From: Kosakonia quasisacchari
GTDB taxonomy: Bacteria > Pseudomonadota > Gammaproteobacteria > Enterobacterales > Enterobacteriaceae
Length of the DNA stretch: 64,000 bases
Reading direction: 5' to 3'
Assembly (NCBI RefSeq): GCF_004331415.1
Contig: NZ_SJOP01000013.1
Span: forward strand, 120,586-184,585
Under the pieces are notes generated by a model. It did no database searches. It was not told the DNA's origin and was given only the letters and a program-made list of their open reading frames with translations. This document shows, in pieces, positions 1 through 11,842 of the stretch; positions within the stretch are counted from its first letter, which is position 1; the number at the start of each line of letters is the position of its first letter. The position numbers were made by a program, and so were the translations under genes.

Positions 1-520
1 TGAACGCCTTGCTGAAGTCGTGGAAAAATGCGGTTTCAGCGACGACACCGTCATCGTCAATGTGCAAGGTGATGAACCCATGATCCCCCCGGCTATTATT
101 CGCCAGGTAGCAGAAAATCTTGCTGCACGTGATGTTGGTATGGCAACGCTGGCGGTGCCGATTCATAGCGCGGAAGAGGCATTCAATCCGAATGCTGTGA
201 AAGTGGTGATGGATACGGAAGGTTACGCACTTTACTTTTCGCGCGCCACGATCCCGTGGGATCGTGATCGTTTCGCACAATCTCGCGAGACAATTGGCGA
301 TACTTTGCTGCGCCATATCGGCATTTATGGTTATCGCGCTGGTTTTATCCGCCGTTATGTCAGTTGGCAGACCAGCCCGCTTGAACAGATAGAGATGCTG
401 GAGCAACTTCGCGTGCTTTGGTACGGCGAGAAAATCCACGTAGCTGTTGCCAGCGTGGTGCCGGGTACTGGTGTTGATACACCTGAAGATCTGGCGCGCG
501 TCCGTCAGGAGTTGCGTTAA
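1..520 (+). CDS. kdsB: CMP-KDO synthetase KdsB, 5' end outside the window
   Basis: 3-deoxy-manno-octulosonate cytidylyltransferase activates KDO with CTP for lipid A-core assembly in the cytoplasm. The reading frame is open from base 2 and gives 172 residues ending at the TAA. The first residues read [10 protein letters not shown], which continues the known E. coli protein, so about 76 N-terminal residues lie upstream of the window. Visible landmarks are the [10 protein letters not shown] segment of the nucleotide-binding core, the [12 protein letters not shown] segment and the terminal [10 protein letters not shown]. The GTG at base 20 is an internal codon and not a start. The next gene downstream, ycbJ, is the usual E. 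coli neighbour. Confidence 0.97.
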   Translation, partial: ERLAEVVEKCGFSDDTVIVNVQGDEPMIPPAIIRQVAENLAARDVGMATLAVPIHSAEEAFNPNAVKVVMDTEGYALYFSRATIPWDRDRFAQSRETIGDTLLRHIGIYGYRAGFIRRYVSWQTSPLEQIEMLEQLRVLWYGEKIHVAVASVVPGTGVDTPEDLARVRQELR

Positions 521-528
521 TCCTTCCG

Positions 529-552
529 TCCCCTCCACCCGGAGGGGATTTG
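529..552 (+). terminator. possible terminator after kdsB
   Basis: An 8-bp stem (TCCCCTCC / GGAGGGGA) with an ACCC loop lies just past the kdsB stop. It is followed only by a short T stretch (TTTG), so termination may be weak. Confidence 0.45.
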
Positions 553-656
553 CCGCTTGCCGGCGAAATTCTCACGCTGTTTTGATCTCATCAGGATGAC
601 ATCTGTGCTATCGGCGCTCATTATAAAAGCAGTCATCTTTGTGAGGGCAATCTGCT

Positions 657-1550
657 ATGGAACAACTGCGCGCTGAACTGAGTCATCTGTTGGGTGAAAA
701 ACTGAGCCGCATGGAGTGCGTCAGCGAAAAGCCGGATTCCGCACTTTGGTCGCTGTATGACAGCCAGGGAAATCCGATGCCGCTGCTGGCGCGAAGCTTC
801 TCAACGCCTGGCCTTGCGCGACAGTTGGCATGGAAAATATCAATGCTGGCGCGCGGTGGGGCCGTTCGCATGCCGGTTGTTTACGGTGTAATGACCCACG
901 AAGAGCATCCGGGGCCGGATGTGCTGCTCATAGAACGCTTACGCGGCGTACCGGTAGAAGCGCCAACGCGTACGCCAGAGCGCTGGGAGCAGCTCAAAGA
1001 CCAAATTGTTGAGGCATTGCTCTCGTGGCACCGACAGGATAGCCACGGTTGTGTTGGCACCGTTGACAGTACTCAGGAAAATATCTGGCCCTCCTGGTAT
1101 CGGCAGCGAGTGGAAGTGTTGTGGACCACGCTCAACCAGTATCACAACACTGGGTTGACAATGCAGGATAAGCGCGTGCTGTTTCGCACTCGCGAGTGTC
1201 TACCCGCGCTGTTTGATGGTTTTAACGATAATTGTGTGCTGGTGCATGGCAGTTTTAACTTGCGCAGTATGTTGAAAGACGCCCGCAGCGATCAGCTTCT
1301 GGCAATGGTTGGGCCGGGAATTATGCTATGGGCGCCGCGTGAATATGAGCTGTTCCGGCTGGTAGAAGGCGTGCAGGCGGAAGGGCTGCTCTGGCACTAT
1401 CTCCAGCGCGCGCCAGTCGCGGAATCTTTCCTTTGGCGGCGCTGGCTCTATCTGTTATGGGATGAAGTGGCGCAGTTGGTGAATACCGGTAGATTTAACC
1501 GCGCTAACTTCGATCTTGCCTCTAAATCACTGCTCCCCTGGCTGGTCTGA
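657..1550 (+). CDS. ycbJ: YcbJ, aminoglycoside phosphotransferase-like protein of unknown role
   Basis: The 297-residue product has the same length as E. coli YcbJ and is closely similar along its whole length. The family has an APH/choline-kinase-like fold. A kinase-like catalytic segment may correspond to the region around VLVHGSFNLRSML (about residues 197 to 209), although the usual HGD motif appears as HGS, so phosphotransferase activity is doubtful. No physiological role is established that I know of. The C-terminus (SKSLLPWLV) overlaps the end of the convergent elyC by 24 bases. Confidence 0.9.
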   Translation: MEQLRAELSHLLGEKLSRMECVSEKPDSALWSLYDSQGNPMPLLARSFSTPGLARQLAWKISMLARGGAVRMPVVYGVMTHEEHPGPDVLLIERLRGVPVEAPTRTPERWEQLKDQIVEALLSWHRQDSHGCVGTVDSTQENIWPSWYRQRVEVLWTTLNQYHNTGLTMQDKRVLFRTRECLPALFDGFNDNCVLVHGSFNLRSMLKDARSDQLLAMVGPGIMLWAPREYELFRLVEGVQAEGLLWHYLQRAPVAESFLWRRWLYLLWDEVAQLVNTGRFNRANFDLASKSLLPWLV

Positions 1551-2306
1551 GCTGCCTTTCAGCCATTGCCAGAGACGCCCTAACGTTTCATAACCCACCC
1601 GGTCGCTGTGCATCAGCCACACCGGGGATGGGATGATGCGTTCCCACGGATTCAGCGGCGAGGTAATTGCCAGCTGGTTTGCCGGCGCAGGCAACGGATG
1701 CAGGCCAGCATGCTGGAAAAAAATCATTGCGCGTGGCAGATGAGACGCCGATGTCACCAGCAAGAAAGGTGCATCACCAATCGCCTGTTTCACCGCAAGC
1801 GCTTCCCGCTCGGTGTCTTTTGGTTGATCCAGCGTCATGATGTCACTGCGTGGCACACCCAGGCTTTCAGCGACACGCGCACCTGCTTCCGCCGTACTGA
1901 CTGGGTTAGTTACTGCAGCTGCACCGGTAAAGATGATTTTCGATCCGGGGTTGGCCTGCCACAGACGAATGCCCTCCGTCAGACGCGGCAGGCTGTTATT
2001 GATCAAATTAGAACTCGGCGCCCACGTGTCGTTCCAGGTATAACCCCCGCCGAGTATCACGATGTATTTCACCGGTTGTGTACCGCGCCAGGTGGGGTAG
2101 GTGTCTTCGATCGGCTGTAACAATCGATCCGCTACGGGCTGTACGCTCAGCAGTAATAAAACCAGCCACCCGACGCTGATAATGACTTTGCCGGTTTTTT
2201 GCCAGCGGCTAAACCAGATCAGTGCAATGCCCAGACCGATCAGCAAAAGCAAAAAAGGCAGAGGCAGCATCAGGCCGCCGATGTATTTTTTAAGAGTAAA
2301 AAGCAC
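1527..2306 (-). CDS. elyC: envelope biogenesis factor ElyC (DUF218), GTG start
   Basis: ElyC is an inner membrane protein needed for normal peptidoglycan synthesis at low temperature in E. coli and linked there to undecaprenyl-phosphate carrier use. I place the start at the GTG at 2306, which gives 259 residues, exactly the E. coli length. An AGGAG Shine-Dalgarno sequence lies 9 bases upstream, and the first residues (LFTLKKYIGG) match the family. The longer open frame upstream runs into the cmoM 5' region and is not conserved. Two N-terminal membrane segments (LPLPFLLLLIGLGIALIWF and VIISVGWLVLLLLSV) precede the periplasmic DUF218 domain, with the motif YIVILGGGYTW and the ASHLPRAMIFF segment. 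It is transcribed divergently from cmoM. Confidence 0.93.
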   Translation of the reverse strand: MLFTLKKYIGGLMLPLPFLLLLIGLGIALIWFSRWQKTGKVIISVGWLVLLLLSVQPVADRLLQPIEDTYPTWRGTQPVKYIVILGGGYTWNDTWAPSSNLINNSLPRLTEGIRLWQANPGSKIIFTGAAAVTNPVSTAEAGARVAESLGVPRSDIMTLDQPKDTEREALAVKQAIGDAPFLLVTSASHLPRAMIFFQHAGLHPLPAPANQLAITSPLNPWERIIPSPVWLMHSDRVGYETLGRLWQWLKGSSDQPGEQ

Positions 2307-2424
2307 CGTATCCGTCTCCTTTTTGACCATATAGCAGGCCTTTTGCGCCGATCTTACACCAGATGGGTTCATTATCGGCACGGCTGTGACAAAATAGCGG
2401 TTTTGCCAGGAACGTGGAGCACCC

Positions 2425-3219
2425 ATGAAGGATCGCAATTTCGACGACATTGCCGAGAAGTTCTCACGCAACATCTACGGCACGACTAAAGGTCAGCTGC
2501 GTCAGGCGATTCTGTGGCAGGATCTTGAGGCACTGTTGGCCCGGATGGGCAACCAGCCATTACGGGTGCTGGATGCTGGCGGTGGGGAAGGCCAGACGGC
2601 GATTCGCATGGCGCAATTGGGCCATCATGTCACGCTCTGTGATGTGTCGAAAGCGATGATCTCGCGTGCCCAGGTGGCGGCCGAAGAGAAAGGTGTGAGC
2701 GGTAACATGCATTTTATACAATGCGCCGTTCAGGACGTTGCTCAGCATTTGGAATCGCCGGTTGATCTGATATTGTTCCATGCTGTGCTGGAGTGGGTCG
2801 CCGAACCGGTTCCTGTACTGCAAATATTGTGGTCGGTGTTGCGCCCCGGCGGTGCGTTGTCATTAATGTTTTACAATGCCGACGGCTTGCTGATGCACAA
2901 TATGGTGGCAGGAAATTTTGACTATGTGAAAGTCGGTATGCCGAAGCGCAAAAAACGTACCCTTTCCCCGGATTTTCCGCGTGCTCCTGCGGATGTTTAT
3001 GGCTGGCTCGAACAGATTGGCTGGCAGGTAACGGGCAAAACGGGTGTGCGCGTGTTTCACGATTATCTGCGCGAAAAACATCAGCAGCATGACTGCTTTG
3101 ACGCGCTACTCGAACTGGAAACACGCTATTGCCGCCAGGAACCCTATATTAGCCTTGGCCGCTATATTCACGTGACCGCGCTTAAGCCGCAAATCGATGA
3201 AAGGACAAACGATGAGTGA
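2425..3219 (+). CDS. cmoM: tRNA cmo5U34 carboxyl methyltransferase CmoM (SmtA)
   Basis: CmoM methylates the carboxyl group of 5-carboxymethoxyuridine at tRNA wobble position 34 with S-adenosylmethionine, giving mcmo5U. The 264-residue product is close to the E. coli length of 261. The class I methyltransferase motif I is [11 protein letters not shown] (about residues 49 to 59), followed by the acidic motif II region (CDVSKAM) and the [11 protein letters not shown] segment. The ATG at 2425 is preceded by GGAACGTGGAG. The stop overlaps the start of mukF by 8 bases, so cmoM and mukFEB form one operon as in E. coli. Confidence 0.96.
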   Translation: MKDRNFDDIAEKFSRNIYGTTKGQLRQAILWQDLEALLARMGNQPLRVLDAGGGEGQTAIRMAQLGHHVTLCDVSKAMISRAQVAAEEKGVSGNMHFIQCAVQDVAQHLESPVDLILFHAVLEWVAEPVPVLQILWSVLRPGGALSLMFYNADGLLMHNMVAGNFDYVKVGMPKRKKRTLSPDFPRAPADVYGWLEQIGWQVTGKTGVRVFHDYLREKHQQHDCFDALLELETRYCRQEPYISLGRYIHVTALKPQIDERTNDE

Positions 3220-4534
3220 ATTTTCCCAGACAGTCCCCGAACTGGTTGCCTGGGCCAGGAAAAATGATTTCTCCATCTCGCTGCCGGTCGACAGGCTCTC
3301 TTTTTTGCTGGCTATCGCCACGCTCAATGGTGAGCGTCTGGATGGCGAAATGAGCGAAGGTGAATTGGTAGATGCTTTCCGTCATGTAAGTGATGCGTTT
3401 GAGCAAACCAGTGAAACCATTACCCAGCGTGCCAATAACGCCATTAATGATATGGTGCGCCAGCGTTTGTTAAATCGCTTTACCAGTGAGCTGGTGGAGG
3501 GCAATGCCATCTACCGTCTGACGCCGCTGGGTATTGGCATTACCGATTACTACATTCGCCAGCGAGAGTTCTCCACGCTGCGTCTTTCTATGCAACTGTC
3601 AATTGTGGCCAGCGAGTTAAAACGCGCCGCAGACGCAGCACAAGAAGGTGGAGATGAATTTCACTGGCATCGCAACGTTTACGCGCCGCTGAAATACTCG
3701 GTTGCGGAGATTTTTGACAGCATCGATCTGACTCAGCGCCTGATGGATGAACAGCAGCAACAGGTCAAAGATGATATTGCACAACTGCTGAATAAAGACT
3801 GGCGCGCGGCCATCTCCAGCTGTGAATTGCTGCTGTCTGAAACCTCCGGTACGTTACGCGAACTGCAGGATACGCTTGATGCCGCCGGGGATAAGTTGCA
3901 GACCAATCTGTTGAGTATTCAGGATGCGACCCTTGGGCGCGATGATCTTGAGTTTCTCGATCAACTGGTCTTCAACCTGCAAAGCAAACTGGATCGTATT
4001 GTGAGCTGGGGCCAGCAGGCCATCGATCTGTGGATTGGTTACGACCGCCACGTACACAAATTTATCCGTACCGCTATCGATATGGATAAGAACCGCGTCT
4101 TTGCTCAGCGTTTGCGTCAGTCGGTACAATCCTACTTCGATGCGCCGTGGGCGTTGACCTACGCCAGCGCTGACAGGCTGCTGGACATGCGCGATGAAGA
4201 GATGACGCTACGTGATGAAGAGGTCACGGGCGAGCTACCGCCCGATCTGGAGTTCGAAGAGTTTAACGAAATCCGTGAGCAGCTTGCGGCGCTTATTGAG
4301 CAACAACTGGCAATTTATAAGACCAAAGGTGTGCCGCTGGATCTCGGCCTGGTGGCACGCGAGTATTTGGCGCAATATCCGCGTGTTCGTCATTTCGACA
4401 TCGCGCGCATCGTGGTTGATCAGGCGGTACGTCTTGGCGTAGCGCAAGCAGACTTCACCGGACTGCCGCCGAAGTGGCAGCCGATTAATGATTACGGAGC
4501 CAAGGTACAGGCGCATGTCATCGACAAATATTGA
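3212..4534 (+). CDS. mukF: MukF, kleisin subunit of the MukBEF condensin
   Basis: MukF is the kleisin that bridges the two MukB heads and binds MukE dimers in the chromosome-organising MukBEF complex. I chose the ATG at 3212 ([11 protein letters not shown]), which gives 440 residues, the exact E. coli length. The upstream ATG at 3197 would add five non-conserved residues. The N-terminal winged-helix dimerisation domain (about 1 to 115) is followed by a helical bundle, the acidic linker [19 protein letters not shown] (about 320 to 340) and the C-terminal winged helix that contacts the MukB head. The start lies inside cmoM, and the end overlaps mukE by 20 bases, consistent with translational coupling. 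Confidence 0.98.
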   Translation: MSEFSQTVPELVAWARKNDFSISLPVDRLSFLLAIATLNGERLDGEMSEGELVDAFRHVSDAFEQTSETITQRANNAINDMVRQRLLNRFTSELVEGNAIYRLTPLGIGITDYYIRQREFSTLRLSMQLSIVASELKRAADAAQEGGDEFHWHRNVYAPLKYSVAEIFDSIDLTQRLMDEQQQQVKDDIAQLLNKDWRAAISSCELLLSETSGTLRELQDTLDAAGDKLQTNLLSIQDATLGRDDLEFLDQLVFNLQSKLDRIVSWGQQAIDLWIGYDRHVHKFIRTAIDMDKNRVFAQRLRQSVQSYFDAPWALTYASADRLLDMRDEEMTLRDEEVTGELPPDLEFEEFNEIREQLAALIEQQLAIYKTKGVPLDLGLVAREYLAQYPRVRHFDIARIVVDQAVRLGVAQADFTGLPPKWQPINDYGAKVQAHVIDKY

Positions 4535-5219
4535 ACAAGTGATGCCGGTTAAACTGGCACAGGCGTTGGCTAATTCTCTGTTTCCGGCGCTGGACAGCGC
4601 ATTGCGCTCAGGGCGACATATCGGCCTCGACGAGCTGGATAATCACGCTTTTTTAATGGATTTCCAGGAGTATCTGGAAGAGTTTTACGCGCGTTATAAC
4701 GTTGAGCTGATCCGCGCACCGGAAGGTTTTTTCTATCTGCGTCCGCGCTCCACCACGCTTATCCCGCGCTCGGTGCTCTCCGAGCTGGATATGATGGTGG
4801 GCAAAATTCTTTGCTATCTCTACCTCAGCCCGGAACGTCTGGCGAATGAAGGGATCTTCACCCAACAAGAGCTGTACGACGAGCTGATGTCGCTGGCGGA
4901 TGAAGCGAAGTTGCTGAAGCTGGTAAATAACCGTTCTACCGGTTCCGATCTTGACCGACAAAAACTGCAGGAAAAGGTGCGCTCCTCGCTGAACCGCCTG
5001 CGCCGTCTCGGCATGATCTGGTTTATGGGTAACGACAGCAGTAAATTCCGCATCACTGAGTCCGTGTTCCGCTTTGGCGCTGATGTGCGTTCGGGCGATG
5101 ATGCGCGTGAAGCGCAACTGCGCATGATCCGCGACGGTGAAGCGATGCCTGTCGAAAACCATCTGCAGCTCAATGATGAGCCTGAAGATAATCAGCCGGA
5201 TAGCTCGGAGGAAGAGTAA
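4515..5219 (+). CDS. mukE: MukE, kite subunit of the MukBEF condensin
   Basis: MukE is the tandem winged-helix (kite) protein that binds MukF and modulates MukB ATPase and DNA binding. The ATG at 4515 ([12 protein letters not shown]) gives 234 residues, equal to the annotated E. coli form; a start at the internal MPVKLAQ is the other form in use. The [19 protein letters not shown] segment is a winged-helix element, and the C-terminus is acidic (NQPDSSEEE). Its TAA stop shares a base with the ATG of mukB, so the two are tightly coupled. Confidence 0.97.
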   Translation: MSSTNIEQVMPVKLAQALANSLFPALDSALRSGRHIGLDELDNHAFLMDFQEYLEEFYARYNVELIRAPEGFFYLRPRSTTLIPRSVLSELDMMVGKILCYLYLSPERLANEGIFTQQELYDELMSLADEAKLLKLVNNRSTGSDLDRQKLQEKVRSSLNRLRRLGMIWFMGNDSSKFRITESVFRFGADVRSGDDAREAQLRMIRDGEAMPVENHLQLNDEPEDNQPDSSEEE

Positions 5220-8200
5220 TGATTGATCGCGGTAAATTTCGTTCGCTGACGCTGATTAACTGGAACGGCTTTTTTGCCCGTACGTTTGACCTCGATGAGC
5301 TGGTGACGACGCTCTCCGGGGGCAACGGTGCCGGTAAATCGACCACAATGGCCGCTTTTGTTACGGCATTGATCCCGGATTTGACGCTGCTGCACTTTCG
5401 TAACACCACCGAAGCGGGCGCGACGTCTGGTTCTCGCGATAAAGGCCTGCACGGTAAGTTGAAAGCGGGCGTCTGTTACTCAGTGCTGGATGTTATCAAC
5501 TCTCGCCATCAGCGTGTGCTGGTGGGGGTGCGTTTACAACAGGTCGCGGGACGCGATCGTAAAGTGGATATCAAACCTTTTGCCATTCAGGGCTTGCCCA
5601 CATCCATGCTGCCGACGCAGTTGCTGACGGAAACGCTGAATGAGCGGCAGGCGCGCGTGCTGTCGCTGCAGGAAGTGAAAGACAAGCTGGATACGATGGA
5701 AGGGGTGCAGTTCAAGCAGTTCAACTCCATCACCGATTACCACGCGCTGATGTTTGACTTAGGGATTGTCGCGCGTCGTTTGCGCTCGGCCTCCGATCGC
5801 AGCAAGTTCTATCGCCTCATTGAAGCCTCGCTGTATGGCGGGATTTCCAGTGCCATTACGCGTTCGCTGCGCGACTATTTGCTGCCGGAAAACAGCGGCG
5901 TGCGCAAAGCGTTCCAGGATATGGAGGCGGCACTGCGTGAAAACCGCATGACGCTGGAAGCGATTCGCGTGACCCAGTCGGATCGTGACCTGTTCAAGCA
6001 TTTGATCAGCGAAGCGACCAACTATGTGGCGGCGGACTATATGCGCCACGCCAACGAACGGCGGGTGCATCTGGACAAAGCGCTCGAATTTCGTCGCGAT
6101 CTGTTTACCTCGCGCCAGCAACTGGCGGCAGAGCAGTATAAGCATGTCGATATGGCGCGCGAACTCTCCGAGCATAGCGGTGCGGAAGGGGATCTGGAGG
6201 CCGATTATCAAGCCGCAAGCGATCACCTGAACCTGGTGCAAACCGCGCTGCGTCAACAGGAAAAAATCGAGCGTTATGAAGCGGATCTCGACGAACTGCA
6301 AGTTCGCCTTGAAGAACAGCATGAAGTCGTTGCTGAAGCCGCCGAGCGTCAGGAAGAGAACGAGGCCCGCGCGGAAGCCGCCGAGCTTGAAGTGGATGAG
6401 CTGAAAAACCAGCTTGCCGATTACCAGCAAGCGCTGGATGTTCAGCAAACGCGTGCCATTCAGTACAACCAAGCCTTGCAGGCGTTGCAGCGTGCGAAAG
6501 AGCTGTGTCATCTGCCGGATTTAACGCCAGAAAGCGCAGACGAATGGCTGGAAACCTTCCAGGCCAAAGAGCAAGAAGCGACGGAAAAACTGCTGTCGCT
6601 GGATCAGAAATTAAGCGTGGCGCAAACCGCGCACAGCCAGTTCGAGCAGGCTTACCAATTAGTGGCGGCGATTAACGGCCCGCTGGCGCGTAACGAAGCC
6701 TGGGATGTGGCGCGTGAGCTGCTGCGTGATGGCGTTAACCAGCGCCATCTGGCCGAGCAAGTCCAGCCGCTGCGTATGCGCCTGAATGAGCTGGAACAGC
6801 GTCTGCGTGAACAGCAGGATGCCGAGCGTTTACTGGCAGAGTTCTGTAAGCGACAGGGCAAACAATATGACGCGCAAGAGCTTGAAGCGCTGCATCAGGA
6901 ACTGGAAGCGCAAATCGCCGCACTTTCTGACAACGTTTCCGCCGCTGGTGAGCAACGCATGGCGCTGCGTCAGGAACTGGAACAACTACACTCGCGCATT
7001 CAGTCGCTGACCAAGCGCGCGCCGGTGTGGCTGGCGGCGCAAAGTAACTTGACGCAACTGTGTGAGCAAAGCGGTGAGCAGTTTGAGTCCGGGCAGGACG
7101 TTACAGAGTACCTGCAGCAGTTGCTGGAACGTGAGCGTGAAGCTATCGTTGAGCGCGATGAAGTGGGCGCGCGTAAACGTGCTGTTGATGATGAAATCGA
7201 ACGTTTAAGCCAGCCGGGCGGTGCCGAAGATGGTCGACTGAATGCGCTGGCAGAGCGCTTTGGCGGCGTACTGCTGTCGGAGATTTATGATGATGTCAGC
7301 ATTGATGATGCGCCATATTACTCCGCGCTATACGGGCCATCGCGTCATGCGATTGTGGTGCCGGATCTGTCACGGGTCGCTGACATGCTGGAAGGGCTGG
7401 AAGATTGCCCGGAAGATCTCTATTTGATCGAAGGCGATCCTCAGTCTTTCGATGACAGCGTGTTCAGCGTCGACGAGCTGGAAAAAGCGGTGGTGGTGAA
7501 AATCGCCGATCGCCAGTGGCGTTATTCACGTTTCCCAACGCTGCCGCTGTTTGGCCGTGCGGCGCGCGAAAGCCGTATCGAAAGCCTGCATGCGGAGCGT
7601 GAAGCGCTGGCGGAACGTTTTGCCACGCTCTCTTTTGATGTGCAGAAAACACAACGCCTGCATCAGGCATTTAGCCGCTTTATTGGGAGCCACCTGGCGG
7701 TGGCATTTGATGACGATCCAGAAGCGGAAATTCGCACACTCAGCAGCCGCCGTGGCGAGTTGGAGCGTGCGATCAGTAACCATGAAAATGACAACCAGCA
7801 AAACCGCGTACAGTTTGAACAGGCGAAAGAGGGCGTTGCCCAGCTTAACCGTTTGCTGCCGCGCATCAACTTGCTGGCCGACGATACGCTCGCCGATCGT
7901 GTGGATGAAATTCAGGAACGTCTGGACGAAGCGCAGGAAGCAGCCCGGTTTATCCAGCAGTTTGGCAACCAACTGGCGAAGCTCGAACCGGTTGTTTCCG
8001 TACTGCAAAGCGATCCGGAGCAGTTTGAACAGTTAAAAACGGATTACGCGACCTCACAGCAGGTGCAGCGTGATGCCCGTCAACAAGCTTTCGCCCTGGC
8101 GGAAGTGGTACAGCGCCGTGCGCACTTCAGCTACTCCGATGTCGCCGAAATGTTTAACGGTAATAACGATCTCAACGAAAAATTGCGCCAGCGTCTGGAG

Positions 8201-9667
8201 CAAGCAGAAGCGGAACGCACCAAAGCGCGTGAAGCGATGCGCAGCCATGCAGCGCAGTACAGCCAATACAACCAGGTACTGGCTTCGCTGAAAAGCTCGT
8301 TCGATACCAAAAAAGAGTTGCTCAACGATCTGCAAAAAGAGCTGCAGGATATTGGCGTTCGCGCTGATAGCGGAGCAGAAGAACGAGCACGTATCCGTCG
8401 TGACGAGTTGCATGCTCAGCTCGCTGGCAACCGTGCGCGTCGTAACCAGTTGGAAAAAGCCATCACCTTCTGCGAAGCGGAGATGGATAACCTGACGCGT
8501 AAGTTACGCCGCCTGGAACGTGACTACCATGAAATGCGTGAGCAGGTTGTCACCGCGAAAGCAGGATGGTGTGCGGTGATGCGAATGGTGAAAGACAGCG
8601 GTGTTGAACGCCGTCTGCACCGTCGCGAGCTGGCTTACCTTTCTGCCGATGAATTACGCTCAATGTCGGATAAGGCGCTCGGCGCTCTGCGGCCGGCGGT
8701 CGCGGATAACGAACATTTACGTGATGTGCTGCGCCTGTCGGAAGATCCGAAACGTCCTGAGCGCAAGATTCAGTTCTTTGTCGCGGTATATCAGCATCTG
8801 CGTGAGCGTATCCGCCAGGATATTATTCGTACCGATGATCCGGTTGAAGCCATCGAACAGATGGAAATCGAGCTTAGCCGCCTGACGGAAGAGTTGACTT
8901 CCCGTGAACAGAAGCTGGCGATCAGCTCGCGTAGCGTGGCGAATATTATTCGCAAAACCATTCAGCGCGAGCAGAACCGTATCCGTATGCTGAACCAGGG
9001 GCTGCAAAGCGTCTCTTTCGGCCAGGTGAATAGCGTGCGCCTGAATGTGAACGTGCGGGAAACCCATGCCACATTGTTGACGGTACTTTCTGAACAGCAC
9101 GAGCAGCATCAGGATCTGTTTAACAGCAGCCGACTGACCTTCTCGGAAGCGCTGGCAAAGCTCTATCAACGTCTGAATCCGCAAATCGATATGGGTCAGC
9201 GTACGCCGCAAACCATCGGTGAAGAGCTGCTGGACTACCGTAACTATCTTGAGATGGAAGTGGAAGTCAACCGTGGTTCCGACGGCTGGCTGCGTGCGGA
9301 ATCCGGTGCGCTGTCGACCGGTGAAGCGATTGGTACCGGGATGTCGATTCTGGTGATGGTGGTACAGAGCTGGGAAGATGAAGCGCGTCGACTGCGCGGC
9401 AAAGATATCTCTCCGTGCCGCTTGTTGTTCCTTGATGAAGCTGCACGCCTGGATGCCCGCTCTATCGCTACACTGTTTGAGCTGTGCGAACGTCTGGAAA
9501 TGCAGCTGATTATCGCGGCACCGGAAAATATCAGCCCGGAAAAAGGCACCACCTACAAGCTGGTTCGTAAAGTCGTGCAAAATCATGAACATGTGCACGT
9601 TGTCGGTCTGCGTGGTTTTGCCGCCCAGCTCCCGGAAACGCTCCCCGGCACGGCGGATGCATCGTAA
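5219..9667 (+). CDS. mukB: MukB, SMC-like ATPase of the MukBEF condensin
   Basis: MukB is the SMC-like motor that loops and segregates DNA with MukE, MukF, ACP and topoisomerase IV. The 1482-residue product is close to the E. coli length of 1486. The Walker A motif is [12 protein letters not shown] (about 33 to 44). Long coiled coils flank a central hinge near residues 670 to 750 ([20 protein letters not shown]). The C-terminal signature [14 protein letters not shown] and Walker [14 protein letters not shown] (about 1400 to 1413) complete the head. The Glu and Arg repeats seen throughout are coiled coil and not internal duplication. It ends the cmoM-mukFEB operon at a strong hairpin. Confidence 0.99.
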   Translation: MIDRGKFRSLTLINWNGFFARTFDLDELVTTLSGGNGAGKSTTMAAFVTALIPDLTLLHFRNTTEAGATSGSRDKGLHGKLKAGVCYSVLDVINSRHQRVLVGVRLQQVAGRDRKVDIKPFAIQGLPTSMLPTQLLTETLNERQARVLSLQEVKDKLDTMEGVQFKQFNSITDYHALMFDLGIVARRLRSASDRSKFYRLIEASLYGGISSAITRSLRDYLLPENSGVRKAFQDMEAALRENRMTLEAIRVTQSDRDLFKHLISEATNYVAADYMRHANERRVHLDKALEFRRDLFTSRQQLAAEQYKHVDMARELSEHSGAEGDLEADYQAASDHLNLVQTALRQQEKIERYEADLDELQVRLEEQHEVVAEAAERQEENEARAEAAELEVDELKNQLADYQQALDVQQTRAIQYNQALQALQRAKELCHLPDLTPESADEWLETFQAKEQEATEKLLSLDQKLSVAQTAHSQFEQAYQLVAAINGPLARNEAWDVARELLRDGVNQRHLAEQVQPLRMRLNELEQRLREQQDAERLLAEFCKRQGKQYDAQELEALHQELEAQIAALSDNVSAAGEQRMALRQELEQLHSRIQSLTKRAPVWLAAQSNLTQLCEQSGEQFESGQDVTEYLQQLLEREREAIVERDEVGARKRAVDDEIERLSQPGGAEDGRLNALAERFGGVLLSEIYDDVSIDDAPYYSALYGPSRHAIVVPDLSRVADMLEGLEDCPEDLYLIEGDPQSFDDSVFSVDELEKAVVVKIADRQWRYSRFPTLPLFGRAARESRIESLHAEREALAERFATLSFDVQKTQRLHQAFSRFIGSHLAVAFDDDPEAEIRTLSSRRGELERAISNHENDNQQNRVQFEQAKEGVAQLNRLLPRINLLADDTLADRVDEIQERLDEAQEAARFIQQFGNQLAKLEPVVSVLQSDPEQFEQLKTDYATSQQVQRDARQQAFALAEVVQRRAHFSYSDVAEMFNGNNDLNEKLRQRLEQAEAERTKAREAMRSHAAQYSQYNQVLASLKSSFDTKKELLNDLQKELQDIGVRADSGAEERARIRRDELHAQLAGNRARRNQLEKAITFCEAEMDNLTRKLRRLERDYHEMREQVVTAKAGWCAVMRMVKDSGVERRLHRRELAYLSADELRSMSDKALGALRPAVADNEHLRDVLRLSEDPKRPERKIQFFVAVYQHLRERIRQDIIRTDDPVEAIEQMEIELSRLTEELTSREQKLAISSRSVANIIRKTIQREQNRIRMLNQGLQSVSFGQVNSVRLNVNVRETHATLLTVLSEQHEQHQDLFNSSRLTFSEALAKLYQRLNPQIDMGQRTPQTIGEELLDYRNYLEMEVEVNRGSDGWLRAESGALSTGEAIGTGMSILVMVVQSWEDEARRLRGKDISPCRLLFLDEAARLDARSIATLFELCERLEMQLIIAAPENISPEKGTTYKLVRKVVQNHEHVHVVGLRGFAAQLPETLPGTADAS

Positions 9668-9681
9668 AGCAGTCTCATGCG

Positions 9682-9709
9682 AAAGGGCGACAGCAATGTC
9701 GCCCTTTTT
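9682..9709 (+). terminator. intrinsic terminator of the muk operon
   Basis: An 11-bp perfect stem (AAAGGGCGACA / TGTCGCCCTTT) with a GCAA loop is followed by T residues, 15 bases after the mukB stop. Confidence 0.9.
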
Positions 9710-9851
9710 GTTTGCGGAAAGCTATTGCCAGCCCGCGTTTAATCTTTAAACTTCTTTACATTAGGTAAGGCAAATGCTTTTTTGTCTTTATATACTGAGA
9801 GAAAGGTGACGAATTAGTCACGAGCAATGTAAGAGAAACAGGGGGCAAGGG

Positions 9852-11654
9852 ATGTTGCTTAAGAAGTCGTATGGTCGTCGGATGTCGGCACTCAGTTTAT
9901 GCCTGGCATTCGCATTCGCTCCACTGTTTAATGTGCAGGCCGATGAGCCTGAAATCGTGCCGGTGGATAGCACGGCGACGCCAGGCGAGCAGCCAACTGT
10001 GCTGCCACAGCCGCAGGAACAGTCGCCTGCGACGGCAATGTTGATTGGCGTTAAATCTTTCCCGCCCGGTGTTTCCGTTGCCGATGTGCGTACACAACTC
10101 CAGACGCAATTACCTGCCAACTGGACGCCGGTCTATATGGATCAGCTCGCCGCGTTGTATGCTGCGCGCGGGCAGAAACCAATGTGGGACAACCGTGAAG
10201 CGGTACAGGCGTTTCAGCAGCAACTGGCAGAAGTGGCGATTGCAGGGTTTCAACCACAATTCACGACCTGGGTTGAGCTGTTAACCGATCCCGCGGTTTC
10301 TGGCATGGCACGTGATGTTGTGCTGTCTGACGCGATGCTGGGTTATCTGCAATTTGTCTCGGGCATTCAGTCAAAGGGGCAGCGCTGGCTTTATAGCGAC
10401 AAACCCTATGCGCTTGCAACACCAGCCATTTCGGTCATTAACCAGTGGCAACTGGCGCTGGACAATGGATCTCTGCCTGCCTTTATCAATCATCTTGCAC
10501 CGCACCATCCGCAGTATGCGGCTATGCACCAATCGCTATTGGCGTTGGTCGGTGATTCGCGCCCGTGGCCGCAAATCACCAGCACGGTGACGCTGCGACC
10601 GGGGCAGTGGAGCAATGATATTCCGGCACTGCGTGAGATCCTGCAGCGTACCGGCATGCTGGATGGCGGACCAAATATCGCCTTGCCAGGTGATAACGTC
10701 GCCGTCAGCCCTTCGGCCCGGCCCGTGAAAAAAGTGCAGCAGACGCGCGCAGCATATGACCGCCAACTGGTGGAAGCGGTAAAACGCTTCCAGTCATGGC
10801 AGGGATTACATGCGGATGGCGTGATTGGTCAAGGCACGCGTGACTGGCTGAACGTGAGTCCTTCACAGCGCGCTGGGTTGCTGGCGCTGAATATTCAGCG
10901 CTTGCGTTTGCTACCGGGCACGCTTTCGACCGGCATCATGGTCAACATTCCTGAATATTCGCTGGTTTATTACCTCAACGGGAACCAGGTGCTGGCATCA
11001 CGGGTGATCGTGGGCCGCCCGGATCGTAAAACGCCGATGATGAGTAGCGCGCTTAATAACGTGGTGGTTAACCCGCCATGGAACGTGCCGCCAACCCTGG
11101 CGCGCAATGATATTCTACCGAAGGTTTGGAACGATCCGACTTACCTTGAGCGCCACGGTTACACCGTATTGCGAGGATGGAACAGCAAGGAAGCGGTTGA
11201 CCCGTATATGGTCGATTGGGCGACCATTACTCCCGCGAATTTACCGTTCCGTTTCCAGCAGGCTCCCGGTGCGCAGAATTCGCTGGGACGCTATAAGTTC
11301 AATATGCCGAGCTCGGACGCTATCTATCTGCATGACACGCCAAACCATAATCTGTTCCAGAAAGAGGCGCGGGCATTGAGCTCGGGCTGCGTGCGCGTCA
11401 ACAAAGCCTCTGAACTCGCTAATATGCTGTTGCAGGATGCGGGATGGAACGATACGCGGATTTCGGATGCGCTAAAACAGGGGGATACGCGGTATGTCAA
11501 TATTCGTCATGATATCCCAGTCAATCTCTACTACCTGACCGCTTTTGTCGGTGCCGACGGCCGGACGCAGTATCGTACAGATATTTACAATTATGATCTG
11601 ACGGCGCGATCGGGTGCACAAATCTTGTCGAAAGCTGAACAATTAATCAGATAA
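9852..11654 (+). CDS. ldtD: L,D-transpeptidase LdtD (YcbB)
   Basis: LdtD forms 3-3 (meso-diaminopimelate to meso-diaminopimelate) crosslinks in periplasmic peptidoglycan and supports beta-lactam bypass and outer-membrane stress survival. The product has 600 residues against 615 in E. coli; the shortening lies in the linker before the peptidoglycan-binding domain. A signal peptide ends near FNVQA-DEP (about residue 30). The putative peptidoglycan-binding helices ([18 protein letters not shown], about 299 to 316) precede the YkuD catalytic domain, with HDTPNH and the SSGCVRVN motif carrying the catalytic Cys513. The 5' region of 142 bases shows an imperfect dyad at 9806 to 9821. The start ATGTTGCTTAAG is preceded by AGGGGGCAAGGG. 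Confidence 0.96.
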   Translation: MLLKKSYGRRMSALSLCLAFAFAPLFNVQADEPEIVPVDSTATPGEQPTVLPQPQEQSPATAMLIGVKSFPPGVSVADVRTQLQTQLPANWTPVYMDQLAALYAARGQKPMWDNREAVQAFQQQLAEVAIAGFQPQFTTWVELLTDPAVSGMARDVVLSDAMLGYLQFVSGIQSKGQRWLYSDKPYALATPAISVINQWQLALDNGSLPAFINHLAPHHPQYAAMHQSLLALVGDSRPWPQITSTVTLRPGQWSNDIPALREILQRTGMLDGGPNIALPGDNVAVSPSARPVKKVQQTRAAYDRQLVEAVKRFQSWQGLHADGVIGQGTRDWLNVSPSQRAGLLALNIQRLRLLPGTLSTGIMVNIPEYSLVYYLNGNQVLASRVIVGRPDRKTPMMSSALNNVVVNPPWNVPPTLARNDILPKVWNDPTYLERHGYTVLRGWNSKEAVDPYMVDWATITPANLPFRFQQAPGAQNSLGRYKFNMPSSDAIYLHDTPNHNLFQKEARALSSGCVRVNKASELANMLLQDAGWNDTRISDALKQGDTRYVNIRHDIPVNLYYLTAFVGADGRTQYRTDIYNYDLTARSGAQILSKAEQLIR

Positions 11655-11699
11655 ATGAAGCAGTTTCAGTCAGCGTGTTGTCGTAATAACTGGCATAAA

Positions 11700-11730
11700 A
11701 CGGGCTCTGAAGGCCACAGAGCCCGTATTT
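11700..11730 (+). terminator. probable terminator after ldtD
   Basis: A 10-bp stem (ACGGGCTCTG / CAGAGCCCGT) with a 7-base loop is followed by ATTTG. The T tract is short. The remaining bases to mepK (11731 to 11842) should hold its promoter, but no clear consensus is visible. Confidence 0.7.
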
Positions 11731-11842
11731 GCTGGGATGAGGCAGCCTTGACGTGGCGTTTGTTGCCCGGTAAGGTGCCTCTCGTGCGCTAAAAGAGTGC
11801 ATAAATTTTGTTCAACATTGCTTATCTGTAGAATTTATTATC

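Noticed and set aside
5219..9667. Repetitive-looking Glu/Gln/Arg stretches in mukB as tandem repeats
   Set aside because: They are heptad-like coiled coil typical of MukB, with no exact repeat unit at DNA level.
9806..9821. GTGAC-N6-GTCAC dyad upstream of ldtD as a matS site, given that matP is in the window
   Set aside because: matS is GTGAC-RNY-GTCAC with a three-base centre. Here the centre is six bases, so MatP should not bind it.
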